The notes under the pieces are model-generated. The model was given only the letters and a program-made list of their open reading frames with translations, did not search any database and was not told the origin of the DNA. A DNA stretch of 64,000 nt from contig NZ_DIUM01000070.1 in NCBI RefSeq assembly GCF_002423035.1, forward strand, positions 52,615 to 116,614, written 5' to 3'. Shown here in pieces: positions 9,096 to 18,670 of this stretch. The position numbers and the translations under genes are program-made. The stretch comes from Thiocapsa sp. UBA6158. GTDB taxonomy: Bacteria; Pseudomonadota; Gammaproteobacteria; Chromatiales; Chromatiaceae. Positions within the stretch are counted from its first letter, which is position 1, and every line of letters begins with the position of its first letter.

Positions 9096-10073
9096 ATGGG
9101 CGCGATCATTCGCAGCACCTTCCGACCGGCCTGGTGGCTTCCCGGGGCGCATCTGCAGACGCTTTGGCCGAGTCTATCGCGACCGCGTCCGCGACCCGAT
9201 CTCGCGCGCCGGCGCATCGAGCTGGCGGACGGGGACTTCATCGATCTGGCTATCGGCCATGGCGCAGGGCCGCGGGTCATGGTAATCCACGGGCTGGAGG
9301 GCAGGCTCGAGTCGCACTATGCCGCAAGCCTGGTCGAACGCTTGGAGCGCGAGGGCTATCAACCCATCTTCATGTTTCTGCGGGGGTGCTCCGAGGAGGC
9401 GAATCGGCTCGACCGAGCCTACCACTCCGGCGCTACCGAAGACCTCGCCGAAGTCCTCGCCGTCCTGCAAAACGACCCGCAGGGCCCACCCGGCGCCGCA
9501 GTAGGTTTCTCGCTCGGCGCCAACCTGCTGCTCAAATATCTCGGCGAGACCGCACAGCCGGCATTGGGCTGTGCTGTGGCGGTGTCCGTGCCCTTCGTCC
9601 TGCGCGATGCCATGCTCAGGCTGGATATTGGCTTCTCGAGGATTTACCAAAGCTATCTCATTGATAAATTAAGAAAAAGCCTACGGCGCAAATTCGCGAC
9701 CCGCGACTTTCCGCTGGACGTCGAGCTGGATGACATCGGGGACTTCAACACATTCGACGACCGCATCACCGCGCCGCTGAACGGCTTCGCCGGCGTCTTT
9801 GATTACTACAGCCGGGCGAGCTGCCGCGGCTTTCTCCCGCACATTACGACGCCGACGCTGATCATCCATGCGCTCGACGACCCCTTCATGTTCCCGACCA
9901 CCGTGCCCCGGGAGCATGAGCTCGGAGCCGGCGTCACCCTGGAGCTTGCCGAGCATGGCGGGCATGTCGGCTTCATCGCGGGCAACTGGCCCGGCCGACC
10001 GCACTATTGGCTCGAAGAGCGGATCATCGTCGGACTCCGGGAGCTCGGCGCCGATACCGGGAGTCGTTGTTGA
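9096..10073 (+). CDS. YheT-type alpha/beta hydrolase
   Basis: Product of 325 aa from the ATG at 9096. ATG 9084 is possible, but GGAG would then touch the start codon. FRPAWWLPGAHLQTLWPS is the N-terminal hallmark of the YheT family. The fold motifs are VMVIHGLEG (oxyanion region), AVGFSLGANLLLKYLGE (GxSxG nucleophile Ser), IIHALDDPFMFP (Asp) and EHGGHVGFI (His), so the triad is complete. The substrate is unknown; family members are called putative esterases. It is transcribed away from the TolC-family gene, and the two promoters must lie in the 127 bp between them. Confidence 0.9.
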   Translation: MGAIIRSTFRPAWWLPGAHLQTLWPSLSRPRPRPDLARRRIELADGDFIDLAIGHGAGPRVMVIHGLEGRLESHYAASLVERLEREGYQPIFMFLRGCSEEANRLDRAYHSGATEDLAEVLAVLQNDPQGPPGAAVGFSLGANLLLKYLGETAQPALGCAVAVSVPFVLRDAMLRLDIGFSRIYQSYLIDKLRKSLRRKFATRDFPLDVELDDIGDFNTFDDRITAPLNGFAGVFDYYSRASCRGFLPHITTPTLIIHALDDPFMFPTTVPREHELGAGVTLELAEHGGHVGFIAGNWPGRPHYWLEERIIVGLRELGADTGSRC

Positions 10074-10099
10074 CCGAAACCGGGTCCAGAGCGAGCAGC

Positions 10100-10960
10100 T
10101 CACTTGCGCGTGAGCTCGAGGTTTTTAGTTGTTGCCGTTAGCTCACGCAACACGGCAAGCCCAGGCGCTCGGTGTGCGCAGCGCAGAATCGCCGACCGTC
10201 CGGCCGTGTGTCGATCGAGATCCACCCGAACGCCGCGCCGGGCTGCGGCATCGATCTGCGCCTGGCTGATCGCAACCTCGCCGAAGACCGAGATCACAAA
10301 GCCGCCCGGAACGGGTGGCGGCGGGGCAAAGTCGGTCCCGTCCACCAGCGCAACCCAGGCCGGGATGAACTGCGGGCCATAAAAGTCGAAGAAGCCATTG
10401 GATCCGCGCAGATGCACCTCGATCGGTCGCCCGTCGATCATCTCCAGGTTGCACAGCCCGCTGTAGCCGCGCAGATGCGCAGCAATCCAATCGGCGATCA
10501 CAGGCTCCAGCTCGGGCAGATCGGCCCCGATCTCCCAGTAGACCGGCCGCTCACGATCCTTCTCGTTCGCGCCTCGGGTATGCGCAAACCAGACCGCCCG
10601 GCCGTCCTGGACCAGGCAATCCGTGCTGGTGTGTGGACCTTCGAGCCGCTCGCACCAGAAGCTACCCGGCTCGCTCGGTACCGCATCGGCCGGCACGGCA
10701 CGGGCGCGCACCGCCATTCCGGCGAGATTGATCATGGGTTTGACGAACACCTGAGTCGCCGGGTCGACACCGCAGTCGCGCGGGTCCACGCCGCAGGGCG
10801 CCGCGCGCAATCCGGCGCCCAGCGCGAGCGAGAGCTTGTCGTAAACCTGGCGATGCGCCGGGTTGAGCCGCCAGGCCGCCGCATCGTTCACGCCCACATC
10901 AGGCTTGGGCTGCGGCTGAAACAGCGACTCACGCTCGGGTAAAACACCGATAAAAGGCAA
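10100..10960 (-). CDS. ATP-grasp-like protein of unknown function
   Basis: Product of 286 aa starting at TTG (10960), with AGGAG 8 bp upstream supporting this start. I do not recognise a named family with certainty. The order of elements resembles the ATP-binding half of an ATP-grasp ligase: VFVKPMINLAGMAVRA, then GSFWCERLEGPHTSTDCLVQ, then DGRAVWFAHTRG, and GLCNLEMIDGRPIEVHLRGS where Glu-x-His-x-Arg could bind metal. The N-terminal substrate domain of such enzymes is short or missing. It points toward YheT with the two genes converging, 27 bp apart. Alternatives include a degenerate ATP-grasp scaffold. Function is not assigned. Confidence 0.5.
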   Translation of the reverse strand: MPFIGVLPERESLFQPQPKPDVGVNDAAAWRLNPAHRQVYDKLSLALGAGLRAAPCGVDPRDCGVDPATQVFVKPMINLAGMAVRARAVPADAVPSEPGSFWCERLEGPHTSTDCLVQDGRAVWFAHTRGANEKDRERPVYWEIGADLPELEPVIADWIAAHLRGYSGLCNLEMIDGRPIEVHLRGSNGFFDFYGPQFIPAWVALVDGTDFAPPPPVPGGFVISVFGEVAISQAQIDAAARRGVRVDLDRHTAGRSAILRCAHRAPGLAVLRELTATTKNLELTRK

Positions 10961-11462
10961 GATACAGACTCCTGGTGTCAGGGACGGGTGCGCCGGGCAG
11001 ACGCCGGAACAACAGCTCTTATCTCAAGCTTCGAGCGCAAAGGCCAGTTCTCGGGTCGACCGGAAAAACCCGTCTTCATTCCGGAGCGTTTGGGCAACCT
11101 GCGGCGGCGCGAGACGATGGCTCAACTGCCCGGCGTGCCGCTTGGTGACTCCAGCCCCGGCAAAGGCGACACGCCAACTCCAGAGCGACTTTGGGCCGGA
11201 TCCGAAAGCCGGCGTCGATATACCCCAGTAGGGGGATCGCTTAAACTTCAGCATTATCGCTGGAGATTCCCAACCGGAACTGAGTTTCATCCATGACAGT
11301 CGCGGTTCTTCCCCCCTTCGTGCAGGCAGACGGTGTTGACCGCCTGCAATGGCGGCTGGTTCTGCCACTGCTCGCGCCCACGCGCCTGATCGGTGCCGGC
11401 GGCGCCCCGATCGACCAAGACCCGGGCGAAAAGATCAGGCGGACACGCGACTGGGGAGTGCG
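10961..11462. other. Gap before the sensor kinase; one possible 57-aa ORF
   Basis: No convincing gene is seen in these 500 bases. A small open frame on the plus strand, 11293-11466, could encode 57 aa beginning MTVAVLPPFVQADG. Its stop codon overlaps the TTG proposed as kinase start (TTGA), which would allow translational coupling as a leader ORF. Nothing in its sequence is recognised. The kinase promoter presumably lies here. Confidence 0.35.
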
Positions 11463-13772
11463 TTGAGCGTGACGCGGGAATCCGCCGCAGTGCGCGAGAG
11501 CGAACAACGTTTCCGTGACCTCTTCGAGTATCTGCCCATTCCCTATCAATCTCTGGACATCCATGGCTACTGGCTCGACGCGAATCCGGCCATGGCCAGG
11601 CTCCTTGGCTTCGATCATCCCGACGAGCTGCTGGGTCTGGATTTCGGGGATTATTGGGATGACGCGTCGCGCCAGTATTTTCCGGCCACCTTCTCGGCCT
11701 TCAAGAACACCGGCGCAACCCGCGGAGAATTGCGGTTGCGCCGCCGCGATGGCTCATCGATCACCGTCATCCTCACCGGGCGCATCCAGCACGATGCGGA
11801 CGGTCGCTTCCAACGCACCCATTGCATCCTCACCGACATCAGCGAGCGGCGGGCGATGGAGCAGGAGATCCGTGCGCTCAACGCCGACCTGGAACGCAAG
11901 GTCGAAGAACGCACCGCCGAGGCGCTGGCCGCCAATGCGGCCAAGAGTGAGTTCCTGGCACACATGAGCCACGAGCTTCGCACCCCCATGAGCGGGATTA
12001 TCGGCATGGCCGAGCTGACCCTGCGCACCGATTTGAACGAGCAGCAGCTCGGCTATGTGCAAAAGATCGCAAGCTCGGCCAACTCCCTGCTCGGCATCCT
12101 CAACGATATCCTTGATTTGTCCAAGATCGAGGCCGAGAAATTACAGATCGAAAAGGCTGGATTCGATCTGCGACAACTGATCGAGAAGGTCATCTACCTG
12201 GTCGAAATCACGGCGCATGGCAAGAACCTCGCGCTCACCGTCGACTACGCGCCCGACTTGAGCCGCTGGTTTGTGGGCGACAGCCTGCGGATCACGCAGG
12301 TTCTCACCAATCTGTTGGGTAACGCCGTGAAGTTTACCGCGGCCGGCACGGTCAGCCTCGGCATCCGCCAACCGGTAGCGGGGCGGTTGTGTTTCGCGGT
12401 CCGCGACACCGGCATCGGGATGACCACCGAGCAGCGACAACGGCTTTTCCAAGCCTTTACCCAGGCCGACAGCAGCACCACCCGCACATTCGGCGGCACC
12501 GGTCTCGGATTGGTCATCAGCAAGCGCCTGGTGGAACTGATGGGGGGCACCATCGAGGTCACCAGTGCGCCGGGCCAGGGGAGCTGCTTCAGTGTCGAGA
12601 TCGATGCCCCGGAGTGCGACGCGCCGGACTCCGGTCTGCTCGCGGGAAGGGCGGTGCGCATCTCGCCGGAGGGCATGGGCGACCAGAGCATCCCGGCGGG
12701 GTTCGCCGGGCGCCGCATCCTGCTCGTCGATGACTCCGCCATCAATCGCGAGATCGTCATCGGCCTGCTCAAGGGAAGCGATCTGCTCGTTGAAGTGGCC
12801 GAGAATGGCCAGCAGGCGGTGGAGCGCAGCCAGGAGACGCCCTGGGACCTGATCCTGATGGACATCCAGATGCCGGTCATGGACGGTCTGGAGGCCACCC
12901 GGTGCATTCGCGCCTTTGATCCCGAGGTTCCCATCATCGCCCTGACGGCCAACGCGTACAAAGAAGACATCGACGCTACCCTGTCGGCCGGCATGAACGA
13001 GCACCTCACCAAGCCCATCAGCAGGCAACAGCTCCTTGCGGCGCTGCGCAGATACCTCAAGCCGATGCCCGATCGCAAACCGCAGGAGCATCTGTCGTCG
13101 TCCACGACGCCATCCATCGTCCCGGCGCCGACCGACGACTTTCCGGAGATAGCGGGCATTGACCGGGTGCGCGCCACCCAGTTTTTTGAAGGCATACGTG
13201 CCTTGTTTCTCCGCTTATTGGCAGGCTTCGCGGACGACTACGCCGACGTAGCGAGGCAGACCGGGCGCGATCTGGCCGCCGGTGATCGGCCGAGTGCCGC
13301 CATGCGGATGCATAGCTTGCGCGGCATCGCCGGCCAGCTTGGTGCGCTTGAAATCGCCGCGTCGGCCGGAGCGCTGGAGAGGGCCATTCAACAGGACGCG
13401 TCGGCATTGGATGCGTCGATTGCGGCCCTCGACGATCAGGTCAGCGCATTGATCGCGGCCATTGCATCCTGGCGCAGAGGTAGCGCGGCCGATTCCACGT
13501 CGGCGGCGCCTGTATCCGCGCTGGCGGACGCACTGACGCTGCTCGATGCCGCGGAGTTGGCCGGGTTACGCGATGCACTGCGTGCGCAGAACCTCAATGC
13601 CTTAAGGCGTTACGAGGCGCTGCAGCCCGCACTCCTCACCGTCCTGGGTGAGGCCAGGACAGCAGAGATCGGGCGCGCCATCCATGGCTTGCGCATCGAC
13701 GAGGCGCTGTCCCTGCTGGATGCCTGTGGCGAGACCGAGGACCGTGCGACCGGGCCTGGATCGAGCGCATGA
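11463..13772 (+). CDS. Hybrid sensor histidine kinase (PAS-HisKA-HATPase-REC-HPt)
   Basis: Product of about 769 aa. The open frame extends up to 11349, but the first clear homology (ESEQRFRDLFEYLPIPYQSL) starts after 11480 and GGGGAG precedes the TTG at 11463; GTG 11469 is an alternative. Order: PAS (to about 11850), coiled coil, HisKA with HMSHELRTPMSGIIGMAE (phospho-His), HATPase with NLLGNAVKFT, DTGIGM and GGTGLGLVIS, REC from about 12715 with LLVDDSAINRE, MDIQMPVMDG (phospho-Asp) and LTKP, and an HPt domain around 13310 with MHSLRGIAGQLGALE (phospho-His). No membrane segment is visible, so it is probably cytosolic. All phosphorelay residues are present. It overlaps the next gene by 4 bp (ATGA), which strongly suggests that protein is its phosphorelay target. 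Confidence 0.93.
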   Translation: MSVTRESAAVRESEQRFRDLFEYLPIPYQSLDIHGYWLDANPAMARLLGFDHPDELLGLDFGDYWDDASRQYFPATFSAFKNTGATRGELRLRRRDGSSITVILTGRIQHDADGRFQRTHCILTDISERRAMEQEIRALNADLERKVEERTAEALAANAAKSEFLAHMSHELRTPMSGIIGMAELTLRTDLNEQQLGYVQKIASSANSLLGILNDILDLSKIEAEKLQIEKAGFDLRQLIEKVIYLVEITAHGKNLALTVDYAPDLSRWFVGDSLRITQVLTNLLGNAVKFTAAGTVSLGIRQPVAGRLCFAVRDTGIGMTTEQRQRLFQAFTQADSSTTRTFGGTGLGLVISKRLVELMGGTIEVTSAPGQGSCFSVEIDAPECDAPDSGLLAGRAVRISPEGMGDQSIPAGFAGRRILLVDDSAINREIVIGLLKGSDLLVEVAENGQQAVERSQETPWDLILMDIQMPVMDGLEATRCIRAFDPEVPIIALTANAYKEDIDATLSAGMNEHLTKPISRQQLLAALRRYLKPMPDRKPQEHLSSSTTPSIVPAPTDDFPEIAGIDRVRATQFFEGIRALFLRLLAGFADDYADVARQTGRDLAAGDRPSAAMRMHSLRGIAGQLGALEIAASAGALERAIQQDASALDASIAALDDQVSALIAAIASWRRGSAADSTSAAPVSALADALTLLDAAELAGLRDALRAQNLNALRRYEALQPALLTVLGEARTAEIGRAIHGLRIDEALSLLDACGETEDRATGPGSSA

Positions 13773-15544
13773 CACCTCCACCGAGAATCCTGATCGTCGA
13801 TGACGATCCACTGGTCATCGCGTCGTTGCACGGCGCGCTGGAGGGCCTCGGCGACCTGTTCTTTGCGACTGGCGGCGCCCAAGCCCTGACTTTGGCGGCG
13901 GAGCGCCCGTTCGATCTGATCCTGCTTGATGCCTGGATGCCCGGCATGGACGGTTACGCCACCTGTCGGGCCCTGCACGCCGACTACCCCGAGATGCCAA
14001 TCATCTTTGTGACGGAGGACAACAGCATCGGCGGCGAGATGCAGGCACTGGAGGCCGGCGCGCGGGACCTCATCAGCAAGCCGATCAATCCGCCCGTGGT
14101 CCGCGCGCGGGTCAGCGTCTATCTCATGCTCAAGGAGCAGACCGACAAGTTGCACCGCAGCGAGGAGCGACACCGCCTGCTGGCCGACAATGCATCCGAC
14201 GTGATCTGGACCATGAATCTCGATGGCCAAATGACCTATACGAGTCCATCCGTCGAGCGGCTGACTGGATTCACGCCGTCCGAGCGCATCCTGCAATCAC
14301 TATCCGAGATTTTCACCCCCGCATCCCTGGCCATCGTACTCGAAGGGCTGGCCGAGATGATCGAGGCAGTCAAGGCCAGGCGCCCGACGGACCATTTCCG
14401 TGCCGAGCTGGAGGAGTACTGCAAAGACGGCTCGACCATCTGGACTGAGATCACCGCGAACGGCGCCTACGATCCCGGGGGCCGATTCATCGAGATACTC
14501 GGCATCACCCGCGACATCAGTGAGCGCAAACGCCACGATCGTGATCTGCGCCAAGCCCGTGATGACGCCGAAACGGCCAACCGGGCGCTGCACATCGCCA
14601 ACGCCGAGCTGCGTCAGCTTGCCAGCACGGACGCGCTCACCGGGGCCTGGAACCGGCGGCATTTCGAGCAGACCGCTGCGGCCGAGATCGCCCGCATCCA
14701 ACGCTACGGCGAGCCGTTGTCGTTAATCCTGTTCGACATCGACCATTTCAAGTCGATCAACGACAACTGCGGTCACCAGATGGGGGATCAGGTACTCGCC
14801 GAGCTGACGCAACGGGTGCGCAGCACGCTGCGAGCGAGCGATCTGCTGGCCCGCTGGGGCGGAGAGGAATTCGTGGTGATGATGCCGCACTGCGGGGAGA
14901 CCGAGGCCATGCACCTGGCGGAGAGGATCCGCACCCTGGTTGGGACCAGGCCGTTCGGCACGATCGGAACCGTCACCGCCAGTTTCGGGGTGGCGCAATT
15001 CGCACCGGGCCAAACGCTGGATGCCTGGTTCAAACGGGTCGACGACGCCCTCTATCGGGCAAAGGAAGGGGGACGTAACCGTGTGGTCGCCGGCGCGGAC
15101 ACCATACCCGGCGCTGGAACCGTCAGTCTAAATCTGCGCTGGCGGGCCGGTTATCGCTGCGGCGACCCGGTCATTGACACCGAGCATCACGAGCTCTTTC
15201 GGTTGGCCAATGCGCTCCTCGACCTCGCGATCATTGAGCCGCCGCCCGACGCCCTGCTCCCGTCCATGGATGCCCTGCTGGCCCACGTCACGGATCATTT
15301 CGCCCACGAAGAGGAGATTCTCCGCCGCCGAGGCTATGCCGACCTCGCTCGCCATGCCGAGCTGCACGAAAACCTGATCACTCGCGCCCGGGACCTGCGC
15401 AGTCAGGTCGCGGCTGGCCTCCTGGAATTCGGCACGCTGGCGGAGTTTCTTTGCAAGGACGTGGTCGCGCGCCACATGTTGCAGGATGACCGCGTCTTCT
15501 TCCGGGTGTTTGACCGGTCGGACGCTGCTCTGCCCTGCACCTGA
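13769..15544 (+). CDS. Response regulator with PAS, GGDEF and hemerythrin domains
   Basis: Product of 591 aa. REC at 5-120 has DDD 11-13, phosphoacceptor D54 (ILLDAWMPGMDG) and K104. PAS covers about 130-255, followed by a helical linker. GGDEF at about 285-440 has active-site GGEEF at 364-368 and an I-site RASD at 355-358 exactly five residues before it, so it should make cyclic-di-GMP and be product-inhibited. The C-terminal bacteriohemerythrin domain (about 460-578) has H473/H474, H510 with E514, H529, H533, and H569-x4-D574, a complete di-iron ligand set. Predicted role: phosphorelay- and oxygen- or NO-responsive diguanylate cyclase. It overlaps the upstream kinase gene by 4 bp. Domain calls are seen in the sequence; the signal is inferred. 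Confidence 0.93.
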   Translation: MTPPPRILIVDDDPLVIASLHGALEGLGDLFFATGGAQALTLAAERPFDLILLDAWMPGMDGYATCRALHADYPEMPIIFVTEDNSIGGEMQALEAGARDLISKPINPPVVRARVSVYLMLKEQTDKLHRSEERHRLLADNASDVIWTMNLDGQMTYTSPSVERLTGFTPSERILQSLSEIFTPASLAIVLEGLAEMIEAVKARRPTDHFRAELEEYCKDGSTIWTEITANGAYDPGGRFIEILGITRDISERKRHDRDLRQARDDAETANRALHIANAELRQLASTDALTGAWNRRHFEQTAAAEIARIQRYGEPLSLILFDIDHFKSINDNCGHQMGDQVLAELTQRVRSTLRASDLLARWGGEEFVVMMPHCGETEAMHLAERIRTLVGTRPFGTIGTVTASFGVAQFAPGQTLDAWFKRVDDALYRAKEGGRNRVVAGADTIPGAGTVSLNLRWRAGYRCGDPVIDTEHHELFRLANALLDLAIIEPPPDALLPSMDALLAHVTDHFAHEEEILRRRGYADLARHAELHENLITRARDLRSQVAAGLLEFGTLAEFLCKDVVARHMLQDDRVFFRVFDRSDAALPCT

Positions 15545-15734
15545 GCAGCCCGGAAGACGGAGGGCGGATACCGGCGGCGGGGGCAAATCGCTTCCCGCGC
15601 CGAGCACCCCGGTTCGGTCCAGTGGGCCACCGGGGCCGTCGATACGCCGGTTTTCTCCAGTCGTTGTCGTCATCGATCACCGATACGACAACGATCATGA
15701 TCTCCGAGGCTCTCGCATGCTCTGTACTGCTCCG

Positions 15735-17822
15735 TTAGGTGCTCGGCGCTACCCGTTCCACCTCGCACAGCAACGACTTGAACGGCGGAAACCCGCTGAT
15801 CGGATCCAGGTGACGGTCGTCGGTCAGCTCGTTGATGTTGGCGTCGTTCCGGCCGTGGGTGCAGTGCACGACGCCCGGCTTGATCCGGTCGGTCACCTTG
15901 GCGAGGAAGCGCACCGCCCCGCGCGGTGAGCTGACCATGACGTGATCCCCGTTCTCGATGCCGCGCGGCGCCGCGTCGTCCGGATGGATCTCGGCCAAGG
16001 GGTGGGGGATCGCGCGGCGCATCCGCTCGATGGTGTTGTGCTGTGAATGGGTATCGAACTTGGTGCGTGCCCCGCTGGTCAGGACCAGCGGGTAATCGAC
16101 CGCCAGCGCGGGTGTGGAGATCGGGCTCTCGGCCGGCTCGCGATAGATCGGCAGTCCGTCGTGACCGGCCTCGCGCAGCTCGATCGAGTCGAACTCGACC
16201 TTGCCGGACCGCGTGCGGAAACCGCGCAGCCGATAAAGCCGATCCGCGTCCATGAAGCCGTTCTCGACCAGATCCTCGATCGCCTCGGCATAGACGACCA
16301 CGCCGTCCGGGTTGTCGTAGACCTCCCGGCGGATCTCTTCCGGGATGCCCTCGGCCGCCTCGGCCCAGGAGGCCGCCAGATCGCCGTTCCAGAATTGGTC
16401 GGCCATGCCGAGACGCACGCCGAGCTGCAGGAAGATCTCGCCGTCGGGCCGGGCCTCGCCCTTGGGCGCGACGATCGGCCGGCGATAGCGTAGCTCGCCC
16501 TGATAGGCGCAGCCGGGATAGGCGATCAGTGCGGGACGCTCCAGACTGGTCGCCGCGGGGAGCACGAAGTCCGCCATGCGCGTGGCCGGGTTGTGGAAGA
16601 AGTCGGTCGCGACGAAGAAGTCGAGCGCGCCGAGCGCGCGCTCCATCCGCTTGGAGTTGGGCCACATGGCGGTGTTGATGCCCATCGCCAGCAGGGCGCG
16701 GATGCGCTGCGGGCGCCCGTCCAGGATGCAGTCGGGCAACAGCATGCTCTGGGCCGCCGGCCAATAGCGGGTCCAGACCGGATAGACCTCGTCGCCGACG
16801 CGCGGCGGCAAATGGGTGCGGCAGTAGTCGAACAGCTCGATCGGCTTCGGCGCAGCCTTGTCGTTGAAGAAACGGTTGCCGCCCTCGCGATCCAGGTTGC
16901 CGGTCACCGCCGAGAGCAGGATGACCGCCCGATGGTTCTGGAAGCCGTTGCTGTGCTGGACCGTCGCGGTCGGCGAGAGCGTGATCTGGGCCGGCGGGGT
17001 GGTCGCGAACAGCTCCGCGGCGGTACGCAGATCCTGCTCCGCGATCCCGCAGATCTCGGCAACACGCGCGGGCGTGAAGTCGCGGACATAGTCACGGAAG
17101 CCCTCGACGCCGTTGCCCCATTCGTCCAGAAAGGCTTGGTCCTGCCAGCCGTTCTCGAAGATCAGATGATGGAAGCCCAAGGCGAGCGCACCGTCGGTGC
17201 CGGGGCGGATCGCCAGGTGGATATCGGCCTCCTCGGCGAGCGGCGTGCGGCGCGGGTCGACCACGATGAGGGTCTTGCCCGGCCGGCGCAGCACGAGCGG
17301 GTGCGTATCGAAGGGCGGGATCGAGCCGCGCGGGTTGGTCGACCAGATCAGATGACAGCGGGTCTTGGGCGAGACGACCGTGGACGTGGTCTTGATCTTG
17401 TAGCCGAAGGTCACCTTCTCGGCCACCATGGTCGCGGAGAAGCAGCAACCGCTCTCGGTCAGGTAGTTCGGCGAGCCGAAGGCATGTGCCAGACGCTGCA
17501 GCTGAGGGCGCGCCTCTTTGGTGTAGCCGGCGAAAAAGCCCACGGCCGGTGCACCGTGCTCGGCCTTCGCGGCGCTCAGGCGCTCGGCGATGGTGTCGAG
17601 CGCCTCGTCCCAAGAGACGCGCTCGAACTCGCCGCTCCCGCGCGGCCCGATGCGCTTGAGCGGATAGAGGATGCGCTCGGGATGGTTGCGCCGATCCAGC
17701 TGTACATAGCAGCGAGGACAATCGGGGCCTTGGACGCGGATCGGCTCGCCGTCGTCGTCGAGCTCGACCTGAATCCCGCAGTTGGCATCACACTCGTAAC
17801 AGGTACTGGTTTTCCACGACAT
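15735..17822 (-). CDS. Molybdopterin oxidoreductase, DMSO-reductase family
   Basis: Product of 695 aa. Cysteines C8, C11, C15 and C35 or C38 form the N-terminal 4Fe-4S site (CYECDANC and CPRC). Blocks for two pyranopterin guanine dinucleotides follow: LIWSTNPRGSIPP, LIVVDPRRTPLAEEAD, and the C-terminal molydop-binding domain DYPLVLTSGARTKFDTHSQH to GDHVMVSSPRGAV. The likely Mo ligand is one of C126/C127 in ESGCCFSAT. No Tat signal is visible, so it is probably cytoplasmic. No iron-sulfur or membrane anchor subunit is next to it. It is related to the broad group with formate dehydrogenase, thiosulfate reductase and acetylene hydratase; the substrate is unknown. It is transcribed divergently from the ABC importer. 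Confidence 0.88.
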   Translation of the reverse strand: MSWKTSTCYECDANCGIQVELDDDGEPIRVQGPDCPRCYVQLDRRNHPERILYPLKRIGPRGSGEFERVSWDEALDTIAERLSAAKAEHGAPAVGFFAGYTKEARPQLQRLAHAFGSPNYLTESGCCFSATMVAEKVTFGYKIKTTSTVVSPKTRCHLIWSTNPRGSIPPFDTHPLVLRRPGKTLIVVDPRRTPLAEEADIHLAIRPGTDGALALGFHHLIFENGWQDQAFLDEWGNGVEGFRDYVRDFTPARVAEICGIAEQDLRTAAELFATTPPAQITLSPTATVQHSNGFQNHRAVILLSAVTGNLDREGGNRFFNDKAAPKPIELFDYCRTHLPPRVGDEVYPVWTRYWPAAQSMLLPDCILDGRPQRIRALLAMGINTAMWPNSKRMERALGALDFFVATDFFHNPATRMADFVLPAATSLERPALIAYPGCAYQGELRYRRPIVAPKGEARPDGEIFLQLGVRLGMADQFWNGDLAASWAEAAEGIPEEIRREVYDNPDGVVVYAEAIEDLVENGFMDADRLYRLRGFRTRSGKVEFDSIELREAGHDGLPIYREPAESPISTPALAVDYPLVLTSGARTKFDTHSQHNTIERMRRAIPHPLAEIHPDDAAPRGIENGDHVMVSSPRGAVRFLAKVTDRIKPGVVHCTHGRNDANINELTDDRHLDPISGFPPFKSLLCEVERVAPST

Positions 17823-17920
17823 ACGACGGTGATCCTGAAGCTCCTTTTAGCGATGCACTGGAATTCGAGCCAATAGGCACGAATTCAAGCGGCTCATGCA
17901 TGACCCGGCAGGAGTGAGCG

Positions 17921-18670
17921 ATGCTGCGATTCGAAGGGATCTTCAAGGAGTATGGCGGGACACCGGCGCTGGCGGGTGTCGACCTCGAGGTGTCGGAGGC
18001 GCAGACCACCGTCCTGATCGGCCCGAGCGGTTGCGGAAAATCCACGCTGCTGCGCCTCGCCGCCGGCCTGATCCGGCCCGACCTCGGCCAAGTCTGGTTC
18101 GAGGGCGCCCGGCTGGCGGGCAACCTGCGCCCTGCCCGTCTGCGCATGGGTTACATGATCCAGGACGGCGGACTGTTTCCCCATCTGAGCGTACGCGACA
18201 ATGTCACCCTGATGGCACGCCGGCTGGACTGGCCGCGCGAGCGTCGCGAGCAGCGTCTCGCCGCGCTTGCGGACCTGGTGCAACTCCCGACTGCGATGCT
18301 GGCGCGCTATCCGATCGAACTCTCCGGCGGACAGCGCCAGCGCGTCGCACTGATGCGCGCGCTCATGCTCGACCCGGATCTGCTGCTGCTCGACGAGCCG
18401 CTCGGGGCGCTGGACCCCATGATCCGCTTCGAGCTGCAACGCGAGCTCAAGGCGATCTTCGCCCGACTCGGCAAGACGGTGCTGATGGTGACACATGACT
18501 TAGCCGAGGCGGTCTTTTTCGGGCATCGGATCGTCCTGCTGCGTGCCGGTCGGATCGTCCAGCAGGCCGAGCCGCGGGTGCTCCTGGACAGCCCCGCCGA
18601 GCCCTTTGTCGCACAGTTCGTGGCGGCGCAACGCGAGCCGCAGCGGGTTTTGTCGGGAGCGGGAGGGTGA
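17921..18670 (+). CDS. ABC importer ATPase, osmoprotectant (OpuCA/YehX) type
   Basis: Product of 249 aa. All ABC motifs are present: Walker A GPSGCGKST, Q-loop YMIQDGG, signature LSGGQRQRVALMRALM, Walker B LLLLDEPLGALDP, and H-loop VTHDLAEA. The segment LLRLAAGLIRPDLGQVWFEG and the missing CBS tail distinguish it from ProV-length proteins; it resembles the short ATPases of quaternary amine or osmoprotectant importers. A GGAG site precedes the ATG. It overlaps the next gene, the substrate-binding/permease fusion, by 4 bp (GTGA), giving a complete two-gene importer. Confidence 0.9.
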   Translation: MLRFEGIFKEYGGTPALAGVDLEVSEAQTTVLIGPSGCGKSTLLRLAAGLIRPDLGQVWFEGARLAGNLRPARLRMGYMIQDGGLFPHLSVRDNVTLMARRLDWPRERREQRLAALADLVQLPTAMLARYPIELSGGQRQRVALMRALMLDPDLLLLDEPLGALDPMIRFELQRELKAIFARLGKTVLMVTHDLAEAVFFGHRIVLLRAGRIVQQAEPRVLLDSPAEPFVAQFVAAQREPQRVLSGAGG

